From contig PUQB01000083.1 in assembly GCA_003024785.1 (NCBI GenBank), positions 124,001 through 188,000 on the forward strand: a DNA stretch of 64,000 nt. The letters run 5' to 3'. The position numbers were made by a program, and so were the translations under genes. The notes beneath the pieces were generated by a model. It saw only the letters and a list, made by a program, of their open reading frames with translations, was not told the DNA's origin and did not search any database. This DNA is from Selaginella tamariscina (Eukaryota > Streptophyta > Lycopodiopsida > Selaginellales > Selaginellaceae). This document shows positions 34,512 to 45,639 of the stretch, piece by piece. Every line of letters starts with the position of its first letter. Within the stretch, counting starts at the first letter, position 1.

Positions 34512-35173
34512 CGACTTGTCATTTTTGTATCAAATTGTATTTTGATAAAGTCACAATAAAGATTTTGATACAGATATATCTCTCTCTACACACACATCAT
34601 ATGTATGTATATGTGTATGCATCTATATATATACATATCCCTTTGCCAAAGCAGACTTTGCTCCCCTATTTTGTAAAATGAATGAGTAAATGACCATCCG
34701 ACAAGCCACATTTAAATTTTGTATATTATCTCTTTGCTTGATCACACACACACGCAGTATATATATATATCCGTGTGTGTGTACACGGTGGACATTCAGA
34801 TGCCCATTCCAGGCACATGATGTGAGCATTGACACAATACACATGCACGCTTTAAAAGCAATGTATTATCTAGATATAGTCATCCATGATATAAATATAT
34901 TATTTTTATCACTGTTTATGGATGAATTTTGTACCTGTCATTGCTTGGCAAAGATCGTTATAATCAACCAGCTCATCACATGTACTCAGAGGGACGTGTA
35001 TGCCCAGCAGGGTATTAGAAAGGACATATTCTTGCAAAGAACATAAAGTCAATAACGTAATATTATATTAATTATATAATCTATCCTTAAAATTTGCCAA
35101 AATTCATATACGTGCCTTTGAAAGTCTTAAAATTTGCCAAAATTCATATACGTGCCTTCGAAAGTCTTAGATC
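34512..35173. other. AT-rich intergenic DNA between CNGC gene and gypsy element
   Basis: 3' flank of the CNGC gene with CA/TG and TA runs. No gene seen. A 40-bp tandem duplication ends a few bases before the retrotransposon. Confidence 0.6.
35086..35165 (+). repeat. 40-bp tandem duplication next to the gypsy insertion
   Basis: 'cttaaaatttgccaaaattc' plus 20 bp occurs twice in a row (35086-35125 and 35126-35165) with one mismatch, 8 bp left of the LTR. Confidence 0.92.
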
Positions 35174-35333
35174 TGTGAGAGCTCGGAATATAGAAATGTG
35201 TATATCCATTAGTTCAAAACCCTAACTTATATACAAGAGCGAGTGGTTCAGATTGAATCCAATCCGACGGCTATCAAAATCCACTACGCTAATAATAGTA
35301 TATGCACATGCAGCCGTACACGTGGATCTTACA
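35174..35333 (-). repeat. 3' LTR of the gypsy element
   Basis: 160 bp, TG...CA, about 90% or more identical by eye to 39877-40034, with single-base and small indel differences. Confidence 0.9.
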
Positions 35334-35334
35334 T

Positions 35335-35350
35335 CATCCCCTCCTCTCGG
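35335..35350 (-). promoter_or_regulatory. polypurine tract of the gypsy element
   Basis: 'catcccctcctctcgg' on the + strand, that is a purine-rich GAGAGGAGGGGATG on the - strand, one base inside the 3' LTR. Confidence 0.7.
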
Positions 35351-35365
35351 AAGGGTGTAAGTTGG

Positions 35366-36882
35366 TTAGGGTTCTCTTGTAGACGGGCCCGGATCTGGAG
35401 GAACATCAGGAGGAGGCACTGGTGGATCTGTAGGCGGCACAACTTGTTCCCGTTGCACAAAATGCTTCAACCGTTGTACATGTACAATCTCCGGAGGATC
35501 GGGTTGAATGTCGTGCCGAACCTCATAAACCTGTGGCCCTACTTGCCGTAGCACTCGATACGGTCCTTTCCATGAGGAAGGAGACTCTTAGCTAAACCAC
35601 GTACCGTAAGCTTGGGAAAACGAACCAACACCAGTTCATCAACCTTGTACTCCGCAGGAGGACGATGATGCGAGTTGTAGCGTTGTTGTTGTCCTACTTG
35701 TACGCGGCCCAAGTGTTCTGCTGACTCCGCACGAACCAATGGAAGAATGCTCGTCAGATACCGATCCCACGACCTAGCATCAGCAGCTCGTGGTAACCGA
35801 GAAGGCAAACCCAACTCCGTTGGCAACACCGGGTCATGACCATACAAAAGCTTATATGGGGAAGTACCAATGGAACTTTGAACTCCAGTGACATAAGCAT
35901 ATCGGAGAGACGGCAGATAACCATCCCAATCTGAATGTTGAAAGTTCACATACTTCGATCATCCCCTTGAAGGTTCTGACGAGCCGTTCCACTAAACCAT
36001 CTGTCTGAGGATGATAAGCACTTGTGAAAGTGTGGCGTATCCCTAATCGAGATGTCAAAACATGAAATGCCTCAGCCATAAATGCGGACCATTATCCGAG
36101 AGAATTCGCTCCGGACAAGAATGCTGAAACACGACCCGATTCAGGAGAAACTGACCAACAGCAGAAGCAGTCGCACTAGCAAGAGCACCAACTTCTACCC
36201 AACGAGTTAGGTAATCAGAAGCAATAATAACGTACTCGTTACCAGCAGTTGACCGCGGAAAAGGTCCCATCAAATCAAATGCCACCAATTCAAACGGACG
36301 AGAAACTGCAATTGACTCCAACCGTCCTTCCGAAGCACATGGGGGAGTATTGCGAGCTTGGCACCACACACTACGCACATACCGAATCACATCTCCTCGC
36401 AACTCCGGCCAATAGAAAGATCTGCGCAGCTTCTCCATCACCCGACGATGTCCCATGTGCCCGCCAAGAATAGGAGAGTCATGGTAAGCATGGAGGAAGC
36501 GTGGAATGAAGATTGAAGGCACCACCAACCGCAAAGGATCATCTGGATCAGTCCCCACAAAATAAAGAAGGTCATCCTGAAGGCGATACTGTGAATGTAA
36601 ATGCCTGAAAGGCAAGTCATCAGCAAGTGATGCAGGATTCTCAAACCCATCACGAAGCCTTCGAATCCACGGCTCAACCTTTTGAGCTTCCCGAACCTCA
36701 TCCAAAGACGGCAAATCTAACTCTGCATTCTGCGGACACTGAATGTCAAGCACAGCAACTGCTGATGGTACGGAATCTTCATCCAAAAAGTCCACTGAAG
36801 CTGGAACAACTGGTTCCTCTGGGGCAACAGAAGAGAGAGAAGGTGGAAGAGGAGCCCGAGAAAGAGCATCAGCATCAGCCAT
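35366..36882 (-). pseudogene. gypsy integrase
   Basis: 36882-36055 has the zinc-binding HHCC region (HDSPILGGHMGHRRVMEKL, FYWPELRGDVIRYVRSVWCQ) and the catalytic core FELVAFDLMGPFPRSTAGN, DYLTRWVEV and ERILSDNGPHL. A frame change near 36065 leads to 36079-35852 (GIRHTFTSAYHPQTDGLVER, then LVRTFKGMI). 35949-35539 carries the post-core segment (LPSLRYAYVTGVQSSIGTSP, YKLLYGHDPVLP). 35554-35366 is the C-terminal beta region (GPQVYEVRHDIQPDPPEIVH) plus a proline-rich tail. All integrase parts are visible but in three frames. Confidence 0.88.
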
Positions 36883-38041
36883 GGAACTCCTGGACGATGA
36901 ACAACTTCAAAGTCGTAAATTTGAAGTTTCAAGGCCCACCGAGCAGTACGCCCAATCAAATTCTTCCGCTTCAACAACGAAGTGACTGCTGCATGATCGC
37001 CTTCCAACAACGTCCGCGAACCATGCAAGTAGGCATGGAGCTTCTCAAAACCCCAAACTGCTGCTAGACACTCCTTTTCAGTCGTGGAGTAATTCACCTC
37101 TGCTGGCTGCAATGTACGGCTGATGTACGCAATGGGATGTCGTTGGCCAGGAACACTTGTACTCTCCTGCATCAATACACCCCCAGGCCGATGTCAGAAG
37201 CATCTACACGCAAGATGAAAGGACGGGTGTAATCCGGGTACGCCAAAACTGGAGGAGTCGTCAACAACTCTTTGAGATCTGCAAATGCCTGCTTGCAATC
37301 CTTAGACCAAACAAAAGAAGTCATTGACGATTTCAACAACGCGCGCAACGGTGCAGTACGATCTGAAAGATGATCCACAAAACGACCCAGATATTGTACC
37401 TTGCCAAGAAAGCGTTGCACATCATTCACACACTTTGGCGTAGGGAACTTCAAAACTGCAACTAGTTTGTCAGGATCGACTTGCAAACCTTCACGTGAAA
37501 TGCGATAACCCAGATAAGTGGTGTCCTTTGATCCAAACACACACTTAGATGGCTTCAACTTCAAACCAACTTCCCGCAGTCGATCCAAAACCTTACGTAC
37601 ATCACCGACATGCTCCTCCCACGTTCCATCCGAATGGATCAAAACATCATCGATGAAATCGGCAGTCACCTCCGGCATGTCGCAAAGAACCTCGTCCATC
37701 ATACGCTGGAAAGTTGCTGGAGCATTGCTCAAACCGAAAGGCATCACCAGGAACTCGTACAGGCCAAATGGTGTCCGAAAAGCAGTCTTGGGAATGTCCA
37801 TGTCAGCCATCGGAACTTGCCAATATCCAGATGCGAGATCTAACTTGGTGAACCAACGGCTCCGCCCCAGTCGATCCAAAAGGTCTGCAGTATGAGGAAG
37901 TGGGTACACATCTGAGACGGTTACCTCATTTAACGGGCGATAGTCAATGCAGAATCGAACGCTCCCATCAGGCTTCGTCACAAGGTGAGGTTCGCACGCC
38001 CAAGGACTTCGAGACTTCCGGATAACACCCTTCTCCAACAT
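36717..38041 (-). pseudogene. gypsy reverse transcriptase and RNase H
   Basis: RT at 38041-37172 is a single open frame with DGSVRFCIDYRPLNEVTVSD, YPLPHTADLLDRLG, FTKLDLASGYWQVPM, TPFGLYEFLVMPFGLSNAPA and the catalytic FIDDVLIHS, a common gypsy form of YxDD. The connecting thumb (YLGYRISREGLQVDP, RFLGKVQYLGRFV) leads to the RNase H start FILRVDASDIGLG. After a frameshift at 37172 RNase H continues at 37175-36717 with HPIAYISRTLQPAEVNYSTT, EKECLAAVWG and RTLLEGDHAAV. Confidence 0.9.
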
Positions 38042-38213
38042 CTCTTTGACATTCGCTCGTAAGATCTTGAGCTCCTTTGGTGACGACGCCGAACAGGTAC
38101 CTTGATTGGCCTAGCTTCTCCAGTTGGAATAGGGTGGCGTGTCGCAATCTTGGCCCCAGATGACAAGTCGAAGTTGAAAAGATCAGCATACTCCTTCTTG
38201 AGTTGATCAACAA

Positions 38214-38665
38214 CTACAGCACGACGATCATCTGATGGATCCAAAGAAGAAAAGGAAGAGCATGAAGGGAAAATGGTTGGAAATAGGGTGAGACAAAAGT
38301 GATGGAAGCAGAGGTGGAAGCAGATGGACGAAGTGGAATAGAAGTAAGAGGAATGGAAGAAAGACGAGGGAGAGTCAAACAAGGGGGAGACTTTTCAAAG
38401 TCACACTTGGCATGATTGCGAGTTAACCAATCCATACCAAGAATAAGGTGAAAAGCTTGACTCGGCACCACCCGCAAAGATTGAAGCTCAGCTCACAATC
38501 ATCCACACGAACAACAATGTCCACTTCATCCCGCGAACAAGCATGAGTATGTCCGTTGCCGTACAGAATGAAGACTGGTTCTACCGCACGACGCAAATGA
38601 AGGCTGCAACGTGTAGCAACAGATTGAGAAACAGAGGACAAACTTGAACCTGTATCCACCAACAC
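38214..38665 (-). pseudogene. gypsy aspartic protease
   Basis: 38665-38423 begins MLVDTGSSLSSVSQSVATRC, a retropepsin D-T-G-S active site, with VDIVVRVDDCELSFN. After a frameshift near 38470 the domain ends QAFHLILGMDWLTRNHAKCD (38477 onward). The linker to RT is serine-rich and broken. Confidence 0.85.
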
Positions 38666-38807
38666 TGAAAGGAAAACAGGACGAGGCGTGCGATTAAACG
38701 AGCTTGAAAAGTGAAAACCGGATGATTTGGTGCCGAGTGAACCCCTTGATGATACTCCCGAAAGAAAGATGGAGGGGTCACTAATTTATTCGCACGAGGA
38801 CCCTCCT

Positions 38808-39782
38808 CTACTCGTGCGATTCGTCGTTTCCCGGAAGATCCACCATCACAACCTTCCATGCAGCAGCACCAACCGGACGTTGTTGACGCCATGGCCTCCA
38901 TCCTGGAAATGGGGGACGCCAATCGGGAAACCGTTGACAGCGCCGATACGTGTGTCCAACCTCATCACACGCCCAACAACGAACTGCACGTCCACGTCCT
39001 CGTCCACGGGCCCCACCTTGTGCTGGTACACGAGCGGCAACAGCCTCAACCTCCATCGGAGCAGGTCCATCCCCAACATGGAGTGGAACAAGAGCACGTG
39101 AAGGCAAGTGGGAGAGGTGACGACTCATATCGTTGTGCCAGCCTCAAAGCATCGTCAAGAGTCACTGGAGCTAGTGCATGCACAAGCCCCACAAGGTCTT
39201 GACGAAGTGCTGGCCACAACATACCTAACTTGATGCGTTCCGACATGTTAGGTTCTGCACGCAGCAAAAGGCTTCGAAAGCGAACACCAAACTGCATCAC
39301 CGACTCAGATGGCTCCTGACGAATACGATGCAACTGCTGAAAAGCATCATCACAGTCGTCCGCATGCCCAAATGCACGTTTGAAGATCTCTGGAAGAATA
39401 TTCCAATTCCACGAGTTGCAACGTCCAGACCATTGTACCACTGCAACGCCGTCCCTTGAAGACAAGTAGGAAACTCGCGCAAACACTGAGCACCGTCCCA
39501 CGAATGATATGTGGCAACCACAGTGAAGTGGTCAAACCAATGGTACACATCATCTCCAGGATTTCCGCGAAAGAAATCCGGTCGGACACGGGGGTTTGCA
39601 ACATGAGTAGGAGGAGTACCCTGGACTGTGAATGCTGCCATCAACTGAGAATGATTGTTCAGTTGCACACGCATGGCATCCAACAACTGCATGAGTAACT
39701 GCTCCACAACAAGGGATTTGCCTGTTGTGGATTCATGGACGAAGAAGAGACAAAATCCACAAGAAAGGAATAGATCTAACAA
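38808..39782 (-). pseudogene. gypsy Gag with zinc knuckle
   Basis: 39782-39297 has the Retrotrans_gag start (RPDFFRGNPGDDVYHWFDHF, SWDGAQCLREFPTCLQGTAL, QWYN). 39501-39046 overlaps in another frame (FKRAFGHADDCDDAFQQLHR, MQFGVRFRSLLLRAEPNMSE). 39128-38808 carries a GR-rich stretch and the knuckle CWACDEVGHTYRRC. Frame changes occur near 39400 and 39100. Confidence 0.87.
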
Positions 39783-39859
39783 TGGAAAAGTAACCTAAGA
39801 AACAGAGAAAATTATAAAAAGACACAAATCCGAGCACTCCGTAGGGACAATTAGAGATG

Positions 39860-39876
39860 CCCCTCACCTCCACCAA
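39860..39876 (-). promoter_or_regulatory. primer-binding site candidate of the gypsy element
   Basis: Reading the - strand from the 5' LTR, the internal region begins TTGGTGGAGGTGAGGGG. TGG pairs with a tRNA CCA end; the tRNA could not be assigned. The same start, TTGGTGGA, follows the 5' LTR of the element at 55262-59529 and of the LTR-like copy at 49499. Confidence 0.6.
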
Positions 39877-40034
39877 TGTGAGAGCTCGGAATATAAAATG
39901 TGTATATCCATTAGTTCAGAAATCCTAACTTATATACAAGAACGAGTGGTCAGATCGAATCCTTCCGACGACTATCAAAATCCACTATGCTAATAATAGT
40001 ATGTGCATATGCAGCCGTACACATGGATCTTACA
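39877..40034 (-). repeat. 5' LTR of the gypsy element
   Basis: 158 bp paired with 35174-35333, followed by GATCT on the host side. Confidence 0.9.
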
Positions 40035-40794
40035 GATCTATATATTTAATTTTATTTAAGTTATAAAACTATAATTCTGTTGTTGATGTTGAGTGCCTCA
40101 ACATTCAACATTCAACATTCAACATCGATCTTTCAAAATTAAATTAAGGTTGTAAATGGTCAAAACGATGTTGAGAATCTGTAAATTTAAAAATTGGGAA
40201 TAAATATTTAAATTCAACAAATTTCAAGAGTATTATTATATATCAATTTTATTTTTTTAAATTATTCTGTTTGTTATTATAATGCCTTGCGTGTGACGGA
40301 CGAAGTCGTGCATATCCGGCTTGATTTGATTGGCCTATTAAATTAAAATATTATAGGTTTGAATGGGTTTTACTTTCACTTTATAAAAAATATATGTATA
40401 TTCACCATAATTTTATCAACAAAATAATTTTAAAAATATGAATATATAATAAATATGGCCATAACATATCATAAAATATATTAACCGTTTTCGTAAATAA
40501 CTGTTATTTACGAAAGATTTATTATATTTTAAAATAATAGTGTCGTATTCTATGAAAAATCTACACAAGTTGATTGAGAGTCTATATAGATGACAAAAAA
40601 TAGCCTTCCCGTGTCAAAACTGACGTATTATAAACCTGATTAAGTGAGGACTCTTTCTTAAGAGTTCAGGTTTTATATCAATCATGATTGTCAGCCTATG
40701 GTTAATATAAAGATTTTAAATTCACTTAGGTCTCGTTGTAGGGACACAACTCGAATATTTATAAGATTTGAAAGTTATGTATTTGTAGTCTTAA
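40035..40794. other. AT-rich intergenic DNA
   Basis: No gene seen. It contains a small triplicate of 'cattcaa' near 40098-40124. It precedes the aspartic-peptidase-like gene. Confidence 0.6.
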
Positions 40795-42163
40795 ATGGCA
40801 GTGGTAAACATAATCACGTACACTTTCTTGATCATGTTCTCGTTCATATTCATCTTCCCCATGCATGTAGGTGCACTTCCCCCAGTACCTATAAAATCAA
40901 TAAGAAGTGGATTCCGTTTAGGAGAGCGTTTCGGGAAGGAATTTCACAAGATAAAGTCCTTCAACTTCAGTAAAAAATCGTGAGCAAAATGACGTTTTAC
41001 AAATTGCCATTCACTTGGACAACTTTCTTGTATTTTCATTCGAGATAGAAGTTGGATCTTCAGATCAAAAGATGAACGTTACCATGGTTACTAGTGGCGA
41101 TCTCTTTTGGCTACAATGTTTTCCTTGCACTAATTGTACTGGCTCACCGCCGTTGTTCCAGACCTCCTATTCAAAAACATTCACTCAGCTTCCCTGCTCA
41201 TCCCCACAATGAAACAGTCTTTCGAGTGATTTCAAATCGTCTAATTGTTCCGGAACAACAACAACTTGTGTGTATAACTCTTCCTTGAGCACAGGTAACT
41301 ACTCTCGAGACATACTCACTTTGAAGGACAACAAAATCCCTCTCAATGTCTCATTTGGATGTGGACGTGACACTGGAGAACTCTTACCGCTACTTGGGAC
41401 CTCTGGATTAATTGGCTTCAGCAAAGCTACAAGTTCCTTCATTTCTCAGATAAGTGACAAGTTCCCAGCCAAATTTGCTTACTGTGTTCCTATAAATTCG
41501 TTCTATGATGCCAGCATCCATGGTAGAATGGCAGTTGGAAACTACCGCATAAAAAAGCCATTTAACTACACTTTGCTAATAGAGAATCCCGATGCCCCTG
41601 AATTGTACTACATTGGGCTTAGATCATTAGCTATCAGCGGGAAGATAATCCCTATAAACTCCTCTTTTGGTGCCAACGGTACTGGAGGGACACTCATAGA
41701 CTCCGCAGATCCATTCAGCCGCTTCACTCAGAGCTCATATGATCAGATTGTTGAAGCTTTTGAGAGTTCTCTGCCTGCAAGTTTGAAGCAAGCGAAACTT
41801 AAACTGGATAATGACAGTTATGCATTTCAACTCGGGCTTACTTTGTGCTACAATATCTCTGCCAACTCAACTGATTATCCTCCAGCGCCCAGCGTTATCT
41901 TCAACTTTGAGGGAACTTCTATAACTATTTCAAATAGCCGGACATGGGTGGCAACTGCAGTTGACGAGGTAAATGCTACAATATGTCTCGCAATTGGCAG
42001 CTCCGAGAGCGTGGGCTTGTCCCTCAATGTGTTCGGTACATACCAGCAAGCAAATGTTGTGGTTGAGTATGACTTGGTAAACTCTAAGGTAGGATTTATA
42101 TCTCACGGTTGTAACTCTTCCACAAACTTAATCTCGGCAGGGTTAAAGAAGCTGCCGCTGTGA
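40795..42163 (+). pseudogene. nepenthesin-like aspartic peptidase (A1B), active sites lost, nonsense codon
   Basis: Secreted pepsin-fold protein. The first exon (from 40795) encodes a signal peptide (FLIMFSFIFIFPMHVGALPP) and a short pro-region. An intron of about 79 nt (40970-41048) probably joins it to the N-lobe at 41049. The first catalytic motif, normally D-T-G-S-D, reads MVTSGDLFWLQCFPC, so the aspartate is valine. After LPCSSPQ a TGA at 41210-41212 stands where the family has cysteine, and the same frame continues through NCSGTTTTCVYNSS, ILTLKDNKIPLNVSFGCG, GLIGFSKATSSFISQ and FAYCVP. The second motif reads TLIDSADPFSRFT, so D-S-G has become D-S-A. The end is normal (NVFGTYQQANVVVEYDL, KVGFISHGC). 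Without proteolytic competence it is either a decayed gene or the stop-broken relative of an inhibitor-like protein. Confidence 0.82.
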
Positions 42164-43084
42164 ATGTACCCAATAATTAATGTAAATGCCGTATTCTCTC
42201 TTTTATTTTGAGAATATTCATAAAATATATAAGAAAAGCATAAGGAAAATATTCTTCTTTTAGAATTTTCTATTAAAATAGCATGTGCATATGATTTTCT
42301 TTATTTAAGAAATTGTGAAAAAAAAATATTTTAATTTAAACTTCTTTAAACTATTTTAAATTAATGTTTAAATAATAATCTAAACTTGTTTAAGCATACA
42401 ATTAATAAAATACAATTTAAATAAGAACATAGCTCTATGTTTCACATGTAATTTAAATTTATATTTATTTTAAAGTTAAATCATTCTTATGATATTTTGA
42501 TCACATATGATTTTTATTTCATAAATATAATTTATATACATGTAACATATCTAAAGTACACATATTTTATATATTCATACAAACTTTACAAAACTTAATT
42601 TCATTTTAATATCACATTATGTGTCATTTATATTGAATTTAAAGTTGAGAATAATACATAATAGAAGTATATTCAATTATATATGTGTGTTATATGTGTA
42701 TTTATTTTCGTGTGTTAATAATATTGTTTGATTAACAATAAAATAAAATTTCATTTATCCAATTAAAATATATTTTTTAAATATATTATTTTATATAATA
42801 ATTTCATTTAGTGTGTATCTCTACTTGTCTATCACGAATGGCCCATTAACGGCCATCTTAAATTATATATGATGGTTATTTTAAATTTTATTCAGTGATT
42901 ATCTTAAATTTAATTTAATAGTTACAAGATTAAGGTGGGACTAATTGGGTTAAAAGTTATACGGTGGGTAAATCTAAAACATTAAGGAGATAAATGGGTT
43001 AAAAAATAAATAATTAGGTTAAAGGGTTTAGCTACTCATTAGAGGTTACACATCGTACGTCACAACTAATGGCCTCGGAGAAAT
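42164..43084. other. AT-rich intergenic DNA
   Basis: Highly AT-rich with no coding signal on either strand. Transposon remnants begin to the right. Confidence 0.65.
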
Positions 43085-43357
43085 TTATGACTCTTCATGG
43101 AATGTTAAGAGAAGGTCTTTGACATTGTTGAGAAGCCCTTGGCAAAATTGGTTAATTAGGACTTCTTCATCCCATGACATTTCACATGCCAAAAGGCAAA
43201 ACTTTGATGCATATACTGAAGTTGGATGGTTACCTTGTTGAAGCCAATGAATCTTGTTAATTATTATTTTAACATTGTTAGTGTCACTAAAGTAATGTTT
43301 AAAATTTAAAATGAACAACTCGAAGTTGTTCAACAACAGTGAATCTTTCTCCAACAA
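43085..43357 (-). pseudogene. gypsy Gag fragment
   Basis: A 90-residue frame fits the Retrotrans_gag domain: LNNFELFILNFKHYFSD, then INKIHWLQQGNHPTSVYASK, FCLLACEMSWDEEVLINQFC, QGLLNNVKDLLL. The pattern (LQQG..SV..YA..F..LA....W.E..L...F..GL) is diagnostic. The rest of this - strand element was not found nearby. Confidence 0.65.
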
Positions 43358-44559
43358 AGGTGCAAACCAGGCTCAAGTGGTATCAATAAGTAATAATCCA
43401 ACTAAACCTACCTTCAAGTGGTAACGACTAGGGTTCATCCAGATGATCAAACAAACCTAGTTTATGAATCTACAAAATTGGACCTTGTGCCATTGAACTT
43501 TTCTGATAAACTAATCTTAAGTTCCCATGGTGTTATAAAGGAACCCAAGCTTGAAGGCTTGCTTTGTAATAATTAAATTTGTCGTGTGAGTTTACCCACT
43601 TACTATATTAGCTTTTGCCCTTCTTAATCCTGTTATTTCTTTATTCCAACAAGCAACTGTTGATTTTTGCTTGTTGGTTCTCTTGCTGCAACTCCGAAAG
43701 CATATGTATAACATTTTGTTGTGTGATTTCTACCGTGATTGAGACGCAATTAACGTGAAAGAATTCTGGTTCAAACTATCACAGCCAAAGCCAATTACAG
43801 AGTATGAGGGGAATCGTTTTAACAAAAAAGAAAAGGAAAAGAGAAAGAATATTAATTATTTAGTATTAAAAGAGAAGTTACTTGGTCAATAACTGAAATG
43901 TTAAAAACCTAACCCTAACCTCTATATACTAGGACCTGGCATCTCTACACCACCTATTTAAATCTAAATCTAGACTTCTTGTTCTAATTTGAATTTAGAT
44001 CTTTGGTTTAAAATATTTTAAAGGAATATTTTAATGTTGGCATATTCTACTGATTCATGATATATAGCATTTCACTTTTGCAAGTTTCTTATACTAAAGA
44101 TTAATTATGAGGTATATGATAATGAGATTTGAAAACTGAAGACACTTCCTAGAGGGTTTGTCACACTAGGTTATAATCTATAACAACCACAAGAAACTCA
44201 TGTACTTCTAGTATATACAAGTTTTGAGTTGTCAACAATTTTGTTGGGTTGAGTTTTTAACATAGTTCAACTTTGTCATCACGTATTAACTAGGTTTGCA
44301 ACATAGTAAAACAAATGTTCTATCATGACGGTCCTACTTGACCAACAACGACATGTTCCTCTGGGTAAAAGTTGATGGTTATTGAGGTGAATGAATTTGA
44401 ACATTTTTGACATGGTTTGTGTGGCACTACCAACAAATCCAGTTGCTTAAGATGTTATAAACCATATTGCTCTTAACCGAGCCTTAAGTTCTAGTTTCTA
44501 ATACAACCTTGACAATTACACTTGATTCAAGTTCTAAGATGGGTTGTTACTTTACAACA
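43358..44559. other. degenerate DNA, no gene
   Basis: Stops in all frames. It probably holds decayed transposon sequence between the Gag fragment and the integrase relic, but no domain could be recognised. Confidence 0.5.
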
Positions 44560-45330
44560 ATCTTGTTTACATTCCAGATGACCCATATCATCTTTGAATG
44601 TTATAGGATTGTCATAATAGTCCTATTGTTGAACATTTTGACACTCACAAAACATTTAAGTTGGTTACTCAGGATTATTAGTAGCCCCAACTTTGAAGAT
44701 ATGTTGCAGACTTGTGATGTTTGTTGTCGGTCCAAGGCCCTTGTCATAGTTTATATATGTTACTTCAACCATTGCCGATTCTAACTAGTCCTTTGAAATC
44801 AATTTACATATACTTCATCACTGACCGTCCTTGATCAAAAGGGTTTGATACGGTTTAAGATGGTTCATTTTCTCCTATGCACAAAGTTCATCACAAATGA
44901 AGAAATAATAGAACTAGTGATTTTTCGATTGCATAATCTACCGAACAATATGGTCACTAATGGTGGTGCTAAGTTTTGGAAGCAACTATTTCAACTTTTC
45001 AATATTGAGTACAAGTTATCCTTGGGGTATCATTTATAAACCATAAACATACCATTTGAATCTTAAAATAATATCTTTGGTGCTTCAATAACTTCCAATG
45101 TGACAATTGGATCAAACTCTTTGCATATAACAAGTTGGTGTCTGTTTTTATAGGTTAATCATTATTCTTTACAGTCAATGGTCAGCATCCTTGTTAGTGG
45201 TTGCACGCTCATGTTGAGGTTCCAGCAGAAGACCACGTCAACCACCTTCAAGTTATTCACTAAGAGCTGGCTGGTTACATTCACTACTAGCCATAATATT
45301 AAATCTTGTAAATTAGCCCATCTTGGAAAA
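44560..45330 (+). pseudogene. gypsy integrase relic
   Basis: Fragments in several frames resemble a gypsy integrase. There is a zinc-binding part near 44700-44740 (CDVCCRSKAL). A catalytic-core part in 44930-45030 reads LPNNMVTNGGAKFWKQLFQL and FNIEYKLSLGYH, matching the usual sDrg..F.S.FW..L....I....S.ayHP. A post-core piece near 45176-45270 reads NGQHP and later VPAEDHV. It lies on the opposite strand from the Gag fragment at 43085. Confidence 0.55.
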
Positions 45331-45639
45331 GACTGAAATTCACTTGTACAATGATTCTTAATTATTTAAGGAACATGGTCCTAGATAATTGATATAATAA
45401 ATTCATTCGTGCAATGTCTAAATCCTACTCATTAATCCTTCTATTTTGTACTTTGCACGACATTAAATTAAGCTTAAGAAACTGTATTAACCAAAAACTG
45501 ATAAACACGTGTTTAAATCTCAACCCTTGAGCACTCACGATAGGGTTCATGTATTAGGGTTCGTGAGCTACAATGGAATCTGACATCGGAAACGCATCCT
45601 ATTCCCCTCTCGTACCTCTGTATTTAGGCGTCAGACTCA

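Larger units (their letters stand above)
35174..40034 (-). mobile_element. Ty3/gypsy LTR retrotransposon, nearly complete, inactivated
   Basis: A 4.86-kb element in - orientation. Short LTRs (35174-35333, 160 bp; 39877-40034, 158 bp) start TGTGAGAGCTCGG and end GATCTTACA. GATC flanks both sides (GATCT if the first T is not counted as LTR), fitting a target duplication. Between them, on the - strand, lie Gag with a CCHC knuckle, protease, RT, RNase H and integrase, the Ty3/gypsy order. The internal region next to the 5' LTR begins TTGGTGGAGGTG, and a pyrimidine run (+ strand) lies inside the 3' LTR. Frames are broken at several domain borders, so it is not autonomous. Confidence 0.93.

Noticed and set aside
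37626..37680. FIDD in place of YxDD in the gypsy RT as an unusual mutation
   Set aside because: Phenylalanine at this place is common in plant Ty3/gypsy elements, so it is ordinary variation.
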